In this document: one piece after another, positions 25,675 through 34,508 of the stretch
Position numbering within the stretch: position 1 is the stretch's first letter
How the letters are laid out: each line of letters opens with the position of its first letter
Assembly (NCBI RefSeq): GCF_040957575.1
Contig: NZ_CP162602.1
Span: 310,001-374,000, forward strand
Origin: Vibrio sp. HB236076
GTDB lineage: Bacteria; Pseudomonadota; Gammaproteobacteria; Enterobacterales; Vibrionaceae
Direction: 5' to 3'
Length of the DNA: 64,000 nucleotides
Made by a program: the position numbers and the translations under genes
Notes under the pieces: generated by a model
The model's database searches: none
Told to the model about the DNA's origin: nothing
What the model saw: only the letters and a program-made list of their open reading frames with translations

Positions 25675-26378
25675 GTCATCAAGTTACCTACTTTACCGAT
25701 GCCAATCACGCTTGGCCACAGTGGAACCAAAGTGATGTTGACTTTAAACGTCAGTACTTACTTTCTCTTGAGCGCTTTTTATTTGGCCGCTACCCGGATC
25801 TTGCCAAGGCGATGCGTTATCAGTTAAAGCACAGCTTAGCTTGGGTCAATAAGGTTGAGAATATGCCTGGGCCAACCGGGGAAACCAATGAGTTGTACAG
25901 CTCAGGGCGTGGTGTGTGTGTCATCGCAATGTCAAAGGACACCGATACCCCCTCGGCATTACAGGCGATTTTTGCTATAGTGACCAGTTCGCTTTTAGCG
26001 GGAAATACCATCATTTTTTGTTCAGATAATGAAGTATTCAATACCATTATGACTGAAGCATTAAATGAGTTGAACAATCTGACACCCAATGTTGTCCAGT
26101 TAACGCCTTATGATGCGTTACAGCCATTGTTGGCGATGGACATAAGAGGTTTTGCTTATGTCGGCACTGCAGACGTCGAGCAAACACTCAACCTAACATT
26201 GGCTCAGCGCGATGGGGCGATCATCAGCATGGTGTCAGAAACGGATTTTGTTGCGTTACCGACCGCGCAGGATCCCAACCTTGTGCTGCGCTTTATTACC
26301 GAGCGCACACGTACAATAAATATAACGGCCGTCGGGGGCAATGCGACGTTACTAGAGCTTGGTAATGAGGCGCATTAA
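25671..26378 (+). CDS. stand-alone ALDH-like protein of the put operon
   Basis: A 235-residue protein overlapping the putA stop by four bases, so translationally coupled. It resembles part of an aldehyde dehydrogenase Rossmann domain (GRGVCVIAMSKDTDTPSALQAIFAIVTSSLLAGNTIIFCSDNE, then FAYVGTADVEQTLNLTLAQRDGAI, INITAVGGNATLLELG). It lacks an evident catalytic Cys domain and is less than half the length of an ALDH. Long PutA proteins carry a non-catalytic C-terminal ALDH-superfamily domain that stabilises the dimer and seals the substrate channel. This protein may be a separated form of it; that role is inference. Confidence 0.8.
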   Translation: MSHQVTYFTDANHAWPQWNQSDVDFKRQYLLSLERFLFGRYPDLAKAMRYQLKHSLAWVNKVENMPGPTGETNELYSSGRGVCVIAMSKDTDTPSALQAIFAIVTSSLLAGNTIIFCSDNEVFNTIMTEALNELNNLTPNVVQLTPYDALQPLLAMDIRGFAYVGTADVEQTLNLTLAQRDGAIISMVSETDFVALPTAQDPNLVLRFITERTRTINITAVGGNATLLELGNEAH

Positions 26379-26392
26379 CTCGAATATTCTAG

Positions 26393-26414
26393 CCCTTTGA
26401 CGAAAGTCAAAGGG
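26393..26414 (+). other. intercistronic hairpin before putP
   Basis: CCCTTTGAC-gaaa-GTCAAAGGG is a perfect 9-bp stem capped by a GAAA tetraloop, without a T run. It lies between the ALDH-like gene and putP and could act as an mRNA stability or processing element that sets separate putP levels. Confidence 0.6.
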
Positions 26415-26447
26415 TCATGGAAGGCTTATTTCAAGTGAGGATATCAC

Positions 26448-27941
26448 ATGATCGAAAATAGTTTCGCAATAACAAGTACGTTTCTTGCCTATCTTATTTT
26501 GATGTTGGCAATTGGCGTTATTGCGTACAAACGAACGTCAAACTCTTCAGACTACTTCCTCGGAGGCAGAACCTTAGGCCCATGGCCTGCGGCGCTTTCC
26601 GCTGGCGCATCGGACATGAGTGGTTGGCTGCTGCTCGGCTTGCCCGGCTTTGCTTACGCGTCTGGCATTGAAGCGGTTTGGTTAGGTGGTGGCTTGTTGA
26701 TGGGGACCTGGCTCAACTGGCTTATTTGTGCCAAACGATTGAGAACGTTTAGCATCCAAACGGATGCTTTGACCTTACCTGAGTACTTGTCACGCCGTTT
26801 CAACGATAAGTCGAAATTGATCCAAGTGATCTCATCGTTATTCATTTTGCTCTTCTTCCTTTTCTACACGAGCTCAGGATTAGTGGCTGGTGGTAAGTTA
26901 TTTGAAACAGTCTTTGGTTTGGATTACACCACCGCCGTTATCATCGGTACTGTCTGTGTGGTCTCTTACACCTTGTTTGGCGGGTTTCTTGCTGTGGCAT
27001 GGACCGATTTAGTCCAAGGTTTACTCATGGCAGCTGCGTTGGTTTTTGTCCCCGTCGTGATGATGGAAAGCGGTACCACAGAGCTTGTTAACAACCTTGA
27101 AGCCATTAACCCTCATTTATTGTCTGTGTGGAATGATGTGAAAGGGGAGCCATTAAGTTGGATAGCGATAGTCTCTTTGATGGCTTGGGGCTTAGGTTAC
27201 TTTGGCCAACCTCATATCCTGGCGCGTTTCCAAGCGACTCGTTCTAATAAAGATTTGACCACGGCGCGACGCATTGCGGTAGTGTGGACTATCCTTTCTA
27301 TGATTGGGGCGCTCGCCATCGGTCTGGTTGGCTTAGTGTACGTCACAACCCATCCCGGAACTTCGCTCGAAGACGGTGAAAAAATCTTTATGTTGCTGGT
27401 GAATGCGGCGTTTAACCCTGTCATTGCAGGTATTTTATTAGCAGCCATCCTTGCTGCGATTATGAGTACAGCGGATTCTCAGCTATTGGTTTCTTCTTCT
27501 GCACTGGCTGAAGATTTTTATAAGCAAGTAATCAAAAAAGACGCGTCATCAGAAGACATTGTTAAAGTTGGCCGTGTGGGGGTATTAGGCATTTCTCTCC
27601 TCGCTTTGGTATTGGCTTTAAACCCTGATAGCTCGGTACTTGGACTGGTTTCTTACGCTTGGGCTGGTTTTGGCGCGGCTTTTGGCCCTGCTATTTTACT
27701 CAGCTTGTTCTGGTCTAAGATGAATCGCAATGGCGCATTGGCCGGTATTATTGTTGGTGGTGTCACCATAGTGGTCTGGAAACAGCTCTCAGGCGGTTGG
27801 TTTGATTTGTATGAAATCTTACCAGGTTTCGTCTTCTCATCGATTTCAATCGTATTAGTGAGCCTGTTAACGGGTAAACCAGAAAGCCATGTTGAGACTC
27901 AATTTCAAGAGTTTGAAAAGAAATTGGTCGACCTTGAATAA
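26448..27941 (+). CDS. putP: sodium/proline symporter
   Basis: Inner-membrane sodium:solute symporter that imports proline to feed PutA. At 497 aa it matches E. coli PutP (502 aa). Seen are SSDYFLGGRTLGPWPAALSAGASDMSGWLLLGLPG (sodium and proline site region), WTDLVQGLLMA, and ILAAIMSTADSQLLVSSSALAEDFY, the SSS-family signature near residue 325-350. About 13 hydrophobic segments are visible. It is the last gene of the put cluster and is followed by a strong terminator. Confidence 0.95.
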   Translation: MIENSFAITSTFLAYLILMLAIGVIAYKRTSNSSDYFLGGRTLGPWPAALSAGASDMSGWLLLGLPGFAYASGIEAVWLGGGLLMGTWLNWLICAKRLRTFSIQTDALTLPEYLSRRFNDKSKLIQVISSLFILLFFLFYTSSGLVAGGKLFETVFGLDYTTAVIIGTVCVVSYTLFGGFLAVAWTDLVQGLLMAAALVFVPVVMMESGTTELVNNLEAINPHLLSVWNDVKGEPLSWIAIVSLMAWGLGYFGQPHILARFQATRSNKDLTTARRIAVVWTILSMIGALAIGLVGLVYVTTHPGTSLEDGEKIFMLLVNAAFNPVIAGILLAAILAAIMSTADSQLLVSSSALAEDFYKQVIKKDASSEDIVKVGRVGVLGISLLALVLALNPDSSVLGLVSYAWAGFGAAFGPAILLSLFWSKMNRNGALAGIIVGGVTIVVWKQLSGGWFDLYEILPGFVFSSISIVLVSLLTGKPESHVETQFQEFEKKLVDLE

Positions 27942-27980
27942 GTAAAAGGTAACCTCATTGCGGTGTACCCTGTGATCTCA

Positions 27981-28009
27981 TGCCCAGTGTTTTTGCACTG
28001 GGCATTTTT
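27981..28009 (+). terminator. terminator of the put cluster
   Basis: TGCCCAGTG-tttttg-CACTGGGCA forms a 9-bp stem followed by TTTTTG. Confidence 0.9.
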
Positions 28010-28146
28010 GTTAGCACAAAGTAAAGTTTTGTAAGTTTGCAATCTAAAGTTACATAATGTTAAGCATGTCTCATTTTTTACTCGAGAATTGAATTATTTT
28101 GCTAGCTTAGCTCGAAAAATGTTCAACCTTAGGCTAAGAGGAAATT

Positions 28147-28419
28147 ATGCCAGATATGTACTGCCCTGTGTGCGATAAGAAAACGGCGCACAAAGTTATC
28201 ATGACGCGTTGTCACGCTGTTGAAGACGCTTCTTTGGTGCAACGAATTTGGTCAATGACATCAACCGTGGCGAAGTGTATCTCGGGGCAGCATTATTATC
28301 AGTTAGAACCACAGTGTTTTTGTCGAGTGTGCAATCACGCCAAAATGATTGGAGAATCCCACTCTCCCTCGAGCCCATCAGCAACACCGCGCTTAAATTT
28401 CAAGCAACTTCAGCCTTAG
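28147..28419 (+). CDS. small zinc-ribbon protein, function unknown
   Basis: A 90-residue protein with two CxxC pairs, CPVC near residue 6 and CRVC near residue 59 (CFCRVCNH), a typical arrangement for a zinc ribbon. The last 20 residues are Ser/Pro-rich and probably disordered. GAGGAAATT precedes the ATG, which supports translation. Nothing in the neighbourhood (putP upstream, convergent DUF445 gene downstream) suggests a role. Confidence 0.75.
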   Translation: MPDMYCPVCDKKTAHKVIMTRCHAVEDASLVQRIWSMTSTVAKCISGQHYYQLEPQCFCRVCNHAKMIGESHSPSSPSATPRLNFKQLQP

Positions 28420-28428
28420 AATGAAAAT

Positions 28429-28449
28429 AGCCTGTGACGGGCACAGGCT
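28429..28449. terminator. hairpin between convergent genes
   Basis: AGCCTGTG-acggg-CACAGGCT forms an 8-bp stem between the zinc-ribbon gene and the convergent DUF445 gene. On the minus strand it is followed by ATTTTC. It is a plausible but weak terminator. Confidence 0.55.
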
Positions 28450-28483
28450 GGTATTCGTGATTGTTGTCGTACCTACAGAACGG

Positions 28484-29191
28484 TTACATCGTCATCACTA
28501 ATTTGGATAACAACCCAATAAGGCCGCCAAACACGCCGCCCCAGACAACGAGCCAACCTAAGTGTTGTTTTATTAAGTCTTGTACCATCTGTTTGACCAT
28601 TTGTGGGGTCAGTTCTGCCAATCGCTGATCGATGAGCATTTCCACTTTACTTAATGCTTTTTCAGAGACGAAAGGTTGCTGTAATTGCGTTTGTATCGCG
28701 TCTTGAACCTGAGGTTGTTGGCTCAGCTCAACAACGGCGACTTGCATTTTATCAATGAATGGTTCTTTTAAAGGTAGTAAGGCTTCTTTGCCTCCTAGCA
28801 TACCCAGCATACCGCCAAACGATGAGGCTTCAATGACATCGACGAGGTCGTGAAAAGTCGGTTCGAAATCGATCTTGTTAAGGATCGGCTCAAAGTCGAT
28901 AAGGTCACTTCCCTGAGTTTGACTCATGGCCTTTTCTAATTGCTCTTGATTGAAAAATTGCTCCATTAATAACGTTTTAATCGCCGTTTTAAACTCTTCG
29001 AAACGCGTTAAAATAACCCCTGAGCCATACAGCCCCGGGACTTTTTCAAACAGCATGTGTATGGCAAGCCAGTTTGTGACAGCGCCAGAAAAAGCAAATA
29101 ATCCCGCATAAGTTAAATAGGGCTGATGAGTCAAATAGCCTAAGCCCCAGACGGTAATGGCAATGATATTGGTGACGATGCTTTTGTTCAT
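28484..29191 (-). CDS. DUF445 family membrane protein
   Basis: A 235-residue protein with hydrophobic segments at both ends (about 6-38 and 213-233) and a central soluble helical region. The early segment FSGAVTNWLAIHMLFEKVPGLYGSGVI is the hallmark of DUF445, as is the end HLGWLVVWGGVFGGLIGLL. The family's function is unknown. It lies 98 bp from an ABC exporter on the same strand and could be co-transcribed with it. Confidence 0.85.
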   Translation of the reverse strand: MNKSIVTNIIAITVWGLGYLTHQPYLTYAGLFAFSGAVTNWLAIHMLFEKVPGLYGSGVILTRFEEFKTAIKTLLMEQFFNQEQLEKAMSQTQGSDLIDFEPILNKIDFEPTFHDLVDVIEASSFGGMLGMLGGKEALLPLKEPFIDKMQVAVVELSQQPQVQDAIQTQLQQPFVSEKALSKVEMLIDQRLAELTPQMVKQMVQDLIKQHLGWLVVWGGVFGGLIGLLSKLVMTM

Positions 29192-29289
29192 TAGACCTCT
29201 TTCTTCATCTTATTTTATCAATGGCAAGTATTATCTACGCCAAGCACACTTAATCAAGCCAGTAAGAACCTTAAGCGTGCCTAGCAATA

Positions 29290-31128
29290 TTACTCTTCTG
29301 GGGTTTGACCTAAAAAGCCGCCAGTCTGATGGCGCCAAAGATGGGCATAAATTCCTTCTTGCGCTAACAACTCTGAGTGTGTGCCTTGCTCTACAATTTG
29401 ACCTTTGTCGAGTACGATTAATTTGTCCATGGCGGCAATGGTGGACAGTCGGTGGGCAATGGCAATTACGGTTTTACCATCCATCAATTGGTTCAGACTC
29501 TCTTGTATTGCCGCTTCGACTTCAGAATCGAGTGCAGAGGTCGCCTCATCTAAGACCAAGATAGGAGCGTTTTTCAATAATACTCTGGCAATGGCAATGC
29601 GTTGTCGCTGTCCACCCGACAGTTTGACACCTCGTTCACCGACTTGAGCATCAAAGCCGCGTTGGCCAAAGGGGTCAGTTAAGTCATCAATAAACTCATT
29701 GGCATGGGCTTGTATTGTCGCCTGTTGCAACTCTGCTTCGCTGGCCTCCGGGCGGCCGTAGAGAATATTGTCGCGGATCGAACGATGCAGTAGCGATGTA
29801 TCCTGTGTCACCATACCAATATGGGCTCGCAATGAGTCTTGTGAAATGGTGCGGATAGATTGGCCATCAATGGTGATGTCTCCTTGCTGAATATCGTGAA
29901 AGCGCAGTAACAGATTGACGAGCGTTGATTTTCCCGCGCCAGAGCGACCCACGACGCCAATTTTCTCCCCAGGCTTGATCGACAGATTGAGGTTTTGAAT
30001 GACGGGTTTTTCTTCGCCATAGTTAAAGTTAATATTCTTAAATTGAATCTCGCCAGAGCTCACCTTAAGCTGGGTCGCATTGTGGTTATCTTCAATATCA
30101 ATGGGCTTAGATAAGGTTCGTATTCCGTCCATCACCGTGCCGATATTTTCAAATAACATACTCACTTCCCACATGATCCAGCGAGACATACCATTGATTC
30201 TTAATGCCAAACTGACGGCGATCGCAATAGCGCCTACCGAAATCGCTTCATTCATCCACAGGTAAATCGACAACGCGGAGACAAAGAAAACCAATAGGTA
30301 GTTACTGATCTGTACAATGGTGTCAAAGCCAGTGACCAAGCGCATCTGCGCGTGGACGGTGTCAAGAAAGCCCTGCATACCTTGTTTGGCATATTCGGTT
30401 TCTCGTTGACTGTGTGAAAAGAGTTTGACCGTTTGGATATTGGTGTAGCTATCGACGATGCGTCCTGTCATGGTTGAACGCGCATCTGCCTGTTTAGAAG
30501 ACACTTTTTTTAATTTCGGAACAAAGTAGAGTTGTACCCCAATATAGGTCACTAGCCAGGCTAACATCGGCAACATCAAGCGCCAATCCGCGTGAGCTAA
30601 TATGACGAGCATACTGGTAAAATACACCAACACATAGACAAAAACGTCTAAGGTTTTCATTACGGCTTCTCTGACTGCTAAAGACGTTTGCATGACTTTG
30701 GTCGCTACGCGTCCGGCAAAATCATTTTGATAAAAACTGACGCTCTGTTTGAGTAAATAGCGGTGTGCCAGCCAGCGAATTGACATGGGATAGTTACCAA
30801 GCAAAGTTTGATGAATCAGCATCGAATAAAAAAAGATGACTATGGGCATCACAATAACCAGTAACAGAGTAAACCCAATCAAATAGGTCTGATTTTCCTG
30901 CCAGAAGGTGGCTGGGTCACTGGTGCTCAGCCAGTCGACTAACTGGCCCATGGCGCTAAACAGACTCACCTCAATAATGGCAATAAAGGTCGCCATGAGT
31001 GTCATGATGGCTAAAGGCTTTTCAAAACCGCGGGTGTAGTGTCGACAAAAGGCAAACAACCCAGACGGTGGGGTGGTTGCTTGTCGCTTGGGAAAAGGGG
31101 AAGTCAGTTTTTCAAATCGCTTAAGCAT
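29290..31128 (-). CDS. ABC exporter, fused permease and ATPase (MsbA/MDR type)
   Basis: A 612-residue half-transporter. The N-terminal transmembrane domain has six helices (about 35-330) and the C-terminal nucleotide-binding domain carries Walker A VVGRSGAGKSTLVN, signature VKLSGGQRQRIAIAR, Walker B ILVLDEATSALD and switch His in IAIAHRLSTIA. All motifs are intact. It probably works as a homodimer exporting a lipid-like compound or drug; the substrate cannot be read. AGGATC lies ahead of the ATG. The DUF445 gene follows on the same strand. Confidence 0.9.
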   Translation of the reverse strand: MLKRFEKLTSPFPKRQATTPPSGLFAFCRHYTRGFEKPLAIMTLMATFIAIIEVSLFSAMGQLVDWLSTSDPATFWQENQTYLIGFTLLLVIVMPIVIFFYSMLIHQTLLGNYPMSIRWLAHRYLLKQSVSFYQNDFAGRVATKVMQTSLAVREAVMKTLDVFVYVLVYFTSMLVILAHADWRLMLPMLAWLVTYIGVQLYFVPKLKKVSSKQADARSTMTGRIVDSYTNIQTVKLFSHSQRETEYAKQGMQGFLDTVHAQMRLVTGFDTIVQISNYLLVFFVSALSIYLWMNEAISVGAIAIAVSLALRINGMSRWIMWEVSMLFENIGTVMDGIRTLSKPIDIEDNHNATQLKVSSGEIQFKNINFNYGEEKPVIQNLNLSIKPGEKIGVVGRSGAGKSTLVNLLLRFHDIQQGDITIDGQSIRTISQDSLRAHIGMVTQDTSLLHRSIRDNILYGRPEASEAELQQATIQAHANEFIDDLTDPFGQRGFDAQVGERGVKLSGGQRQRIAIARVLLKNAPILVLDEATSALDSEVEAAIQESLNQLMDGKTVIAIAHRLSTIAAMDKLIVLDKGQIVEQGTHSELLAQEGIYAHLWRHQTGGFLGQTPEE

Positions 31129-31399
31129 TAATGATCCTAGAACGTAAGGTGAGAGGCTAAGAGAATCATTGATACTAGCGAAAAAGCATTAAAATGTAAT
31201 CACATCATTGATGTTAAAGGAGCAATAATATAATGACAGTCTGCCGTGACATAAGCCCTGGCAAGATAGGGGAAAAGTGCGCATGTATCGCGCTGATGTA
31301 AAAGAGGTGAGGTTAAAAATCAATCAGACCAACGTGCTTGTTAGGGCAACCCCTCATCGAGGATTGCCCTAAAGCTTAAATGACCACTGAGCTTAGCAA
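31129..31399. other. intergenic region with possible 22-codon ORF and a hairpin
   Basis: On the plus strand AAAGGAG is followed 10 bases later by ATG at 31233, opening a 22-codon frame (MTVCRDISPGKIGEKCACIALM, stop at 31299-31301). Its coding status is doubtful. TTAGGGCAA (31341-31349) and TTGCCCTAA (31364-31372) form a hairpin with an inner CCTC/GAGG pairing. It lies just downstream of the DUF481 gene and may be its terminator, although no T run follows. Confidence 0.4.
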
Positions 31400-32146
31400 T
31401 TAGAAAGCATAAGAAATACTAACAGTGCTGTAGATTTCATCATGGTTATCATCATCAGAAACCTCAGTGTTGTAAATATACTGAGTATCGAGGATTAATG
31501 AGACGTCATCGACCAATTTATTGGTTAAATTTGCACCCAGCGTATACTCTGTGTTTGATTGACCGTAATCTACATCCGCACTACCACCGACCGAGAGAGA
31601 TTTCGAAATCTCTTTACTGCCCAAGATAAAGGCATTGAGGATCAAATCGTTTTCTTCCTGATTTGGGTAATCATCATCGTTTGCTTGGCGTTTTGAATAA
31701 CGATAACCCGGACCACCACCGACGGTTAAGGTTGCGGTTTCAGAGTCAACCAAGTCGTTTTGAATACCCATAGTAATGTCGTAAACGTGGCGATACGTAC
31801 CGTATTGAGAATGCTTATATTGGTTTGAAAGGTAGGTCGCATACTCTTCATAAAAGGTGTAAGAGACTTTGTAATCAAGGGTGTATTTATTGACCCCGTC
31901 GTCATCATCACTGGAATTGGTGTAGTAAGAGCTCGCGGATAAGGCATGGGTGATTTTGTTTTTTTTGTACTGCAGTGCGCCGCTACTGTTAAGAGAAGAA
32001 GAGGTATCATCGGATTTTGAGTAAATAAAACCCAGTTTAGCGCTTCCGGTTAACCCTTCATCTTTATCTTTACTCGGCGTCTCCGCCAATGCGTTTGTCG
32101 AGATTAAAAGCCCACCTAACAGGGGAGCCATTACCGCTAATTTCAT
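31400..32146 (-). CDS. DUF481 outer-membrane beta-barrel protein (YdiY-like)
   Basis: A 248-residue secreted protein with a signal peptide ending in STNALA (about residue 21). It has alternating beta strands rich in Ser, Tyr and Asp and a C-terminal Phe (STVSISYAF) typical of outer-membrane barrels. The pattern GLTGSAKLGFIYSKSDDTSSSL, LDYKVSYTFYEEYATYLSNQYKHS and GGGPGYRY is that of DUF481/YdiY, described as salt- or acid-induced in enteric bacteria. GAGGTCACT precedes the ATG. Asp clusters (SSDDDDGVN, EVSDDDNHDE) may sit in loops. Confidence 0.82.
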   Translation of the reverse strand: MKLAVMAPLLGGLLISTNALAETPSKDKDEGLTGSAKLGFIYSKSDDTSSSLNSSGALQYKKNKITHALSASSYYTNSSDDDDGVNKYTLDYKVSYTFYEEYATYLSNQYKHSQYGTYRHVYDITMGIQNDLVDSETATLTVGGGPGYRYSKRQANDDDYPNQEENDLILNAFILGSKEISKSLSVGGSADVDYGQSNTEYTLGANLTNKLVDDVSLILDTQYIYNTEVSDDDNHDEIYSTVSISYAF

Positions 32147-32283
32147 AGTGACCTCATCGTTGATATTAAATCACTAGGCTAGCTAAATCCCCGTTTTGAC
32201 TTGTCAAAACATCACTGCTGACAAGTCAGAAACGTGTTAAAAATCAATTAGAATACAGTAAATCGTATAAGAATAACGCGAGG

Positions 32284-34263
32284 CTACACCTTTGGTGACC
32301 TAAGGTGAATAATTTGCATACTGTCTGCTTTAACACGCCTTTTTTTAGCAGAGATTTTCTTAGGTCCTACTTCGCCATTGGCTGTGTTGCAAATGAGACT
32401 GGCAGCACTCAAACTGGCTAAAGGCAAGGAAAAGGTCAACTCTTGGTCTGAGGTGTTGAGTAAATACAGCAACTCTTCTCCGTCTTTGCCAATACCTAGA
32501 TGCAATAGCAACGCTCGGCAGTGATGCCAGTCGTCCATCGACATTTCGCCTCCTTCAGGGCGATACCATGCCACGCGGTTTTTGTTGCGGCTTTCTCCAC
32601 TAAAGGCCGCAACAAAGTTGGCCATGATAGATTGTCGGTATGAAAATAATGTTGCTAGCCAGTGCTGAAAAGATGTCTTGCTGGTATTGAGATCCCAGTC
32701 GATCCAGCTGATCTCGTTGTCTTGGCAATAGGCGTTATTATTTCCTTGCTGTGAATGAGATAAAAGATCGGCGGCTAAGACATGGGGGATCCCGAAGGCA
32801 AACAGCACACTGGCGCTTAAGTTGCGTTTTTTACGCTCGCGAATCGCGATGATCTTTTTGTCTTTACTTGGGCCTTCTACGCCGTAGTTCGCAGATCGGT
32901 TATCACCGTGGCCGTCGCGGTTTTCCTCGCCGTTGGCGTCATTGTGTTTGTCTTGATAACTGACCAGATCTTGTAGGGTAAACCCATCGTGATAGGTAAT
33001 GTAGTTGACGGTCAACCGATGTGGCCAATCAATGGCTTGGTATAAATCACGCGATCCCATCAAGCGAGTGGTAAAGTCTTGCATAAAACCGTCATCCCCA
33101 CGCCAAAGGCTTCTGGAGACATCGCGCAATTTATCGTTGCACTCGTTCCAACCATAGGGAAAGTTGCCGACCTGATAACCATTTGGCCCGATATCCCAAG
33201 GTTCAGCGATCAGTAACGTTTTCTTGAGAACCGGGTCTTGAGCGACGGCTTTAAAAAAGCCACTTTGCGGATTGAACTGTTCACCCTCTCTTCCCAAAGT
33301 GGCCGCCAGATCAAAGCGAAACCCATCGACGTGGAATTCTTCTACCCAATAACGCAAGGAGTCCATTACTAAGTTTAAGGTTGGCTGGTGGGTAAGGTCG
33401 AGCGTATTGCCACAGCCTGTGAAGTTGGCGTAATGGTCACCATATTGAATGTAATACGTTGGATTGAGTCCGCGCAGATTAAAAATAACATCGTCATCAC
33501 CTCCTTCAGCCGTGTGATTAAACACGACATCAAGGATGACTTGAATGCCGTTTTTATGCAGCTCTCGAATGGTGGTTTTAAGCTCAGAGACCGGATCATT
33601 AATAGCAAATCTTGGATCGGGCGCCATAAATAAATAGGGATTGTACCCCCAGTAATTGACCTTTTGTTGGGCGAGTAAGTGTGGCTCCGGCATGCAAGCT
33701 GCGACGGGAAGTAATTGTAACGTATTGATATTTTGTTGTTTGTAAAACTCCAGCATAGCAGGGTCGACTAAGCCTAAATAGGTTCCTCTGTGCGACTTTG
33801 CCACTTTGCGGTTTTGCTGAGTGAGCCCCTTGACATGCGCTTCACAGATAATCACGGATTCTCTTGGTAATGCCAGCGGCGTAGTGTCTTGCCAATCAAA
33901 TGCATTATCAATAACCACGCTTTTGGCAATAGTAAAACTGGTTTTCGCATTAAAAGGGGGCTCATAACTCAGCGGCGCATCAATGCTTTTCGCATAAGGG
34001 TCAGAAATCAATAACGGCTCGCCGTCCACTTCGATCAGGTAGCCATACCTTTGCCCTGCCACGACATCAGCAACGAATCCATAGCGAATTCCTGCCTCTT
34101 GGTAAGGCAACTCAATGATGTTATAGCTATTTGATTCATCATCAAAAAGTGCTAATTGAATCTTAGAGTGAAAAGGAGCGTAGACAGAAAATTGGCATCC
34201 GCCTTTTAACAGGGTCGCACCTAGTGGGAAAGGCGAGCAACAAGTCGTGTGTTGGAGAGTCAT
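32284..34263 (-). CDS. glgX: GlgX, glycogen debranching enzyme
   Basis: Hydrolyses alpha-1,6 branches of limit dextrins or glycogen (GH13 isoamylase group), feeding maltodextrin phosphorylase. The 659 aa match E. coli GlgX (657 aa). An N-terminal CBM48 domain (about 10-100) precedes the GH13 barrel with VILDVVFNHTAEG, the nucleophile Asp in DGFRFDLAATLG, the acid/base Glu in LLIAEPWD, and the isoamylase-type FTLQDLVSYQDKHNDANGEENRDG. The frame opens 16 codons earlier, but ATG at 34263 has AAGGGA six bases ahead. It is apart from the mal/glg cluster at 38.7-48.7 kb but works in the same pathway. Confidence 0.93.
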   Translation of the reverse strand: MTLQHTTCCSPFPLGATLLKGGCQFSVYAPFHSKIQLALFDDESNSYNIIELPYQEAGIRYGFVADVVAGQRYGYLIEVDGEPLLISDPYAKSIDAPLSYEPPFNAKTSFTIAKSVVIDNAFDWQDTTPLALPRESVIICEAHVKGLTQQNRKVAKSHRGTYLGLVDPAMLEFYKQQNINTLQLLPVAACMPEPHLLAQQKVNYWGYNPYLFMAPDPRFAINDPVSELKTTIRELHKNGIQVILDVVFNHTAEGGDDDVIFNLRGLNPTYYIQYGDHYANFTGCGNTLDLTHQPTLNLVMDSLRYWVEEFHVDGFRFDLAATLGREGEQFNPQSGFFKAVAQDPVLKKTLLIAEPWDIGPNGYQVGNFPYGWNECNDKLRDVSRSLWRGDDGFMQDFTTRLMGSRDLYQAIDWPHRLTVNYITYHDGFTLQDLVSYQDKHNDANGEENRDGHGDNRSANYGVEGPSKDKKIIAIRERKKRNLSASVLFAFGIPHVLAADLLSHSQQGNNNAYCQDNEISWIDWDLNTSKTSFQHWLATLFSYRQSIMANFVAAFSGESRNKNRVAWYRPEGGEMSMDDWHHCRALLLHLGIGKDGEELLYLLNTSDQELTFSLPLASLSAASLICNTANGEVGPKKISAKKRRVKADSMQIIHLRSPKV

Positions 34264-34508
34264 AGCGGTCCCTTTTAAGTTGACGAAACGGGAGTGGCGG
34301 TCCATCGCCACTGAAACGATTGATCAATATTACACCGCTTTGGTGAAAACAAGGGAAAAAAGTGATTTTTTTGAGCACGTTATACAAAAATATCTTTGAT
34401 TATTGAGATAAATAAAAACCCAGCAAAATACTTTTGTCTGTAAAATAGGTTTAGTATGAATAACATTGGTCGATATAAAAGCGAGAATAAAGGAATGGAT
34501 ATAAACTT

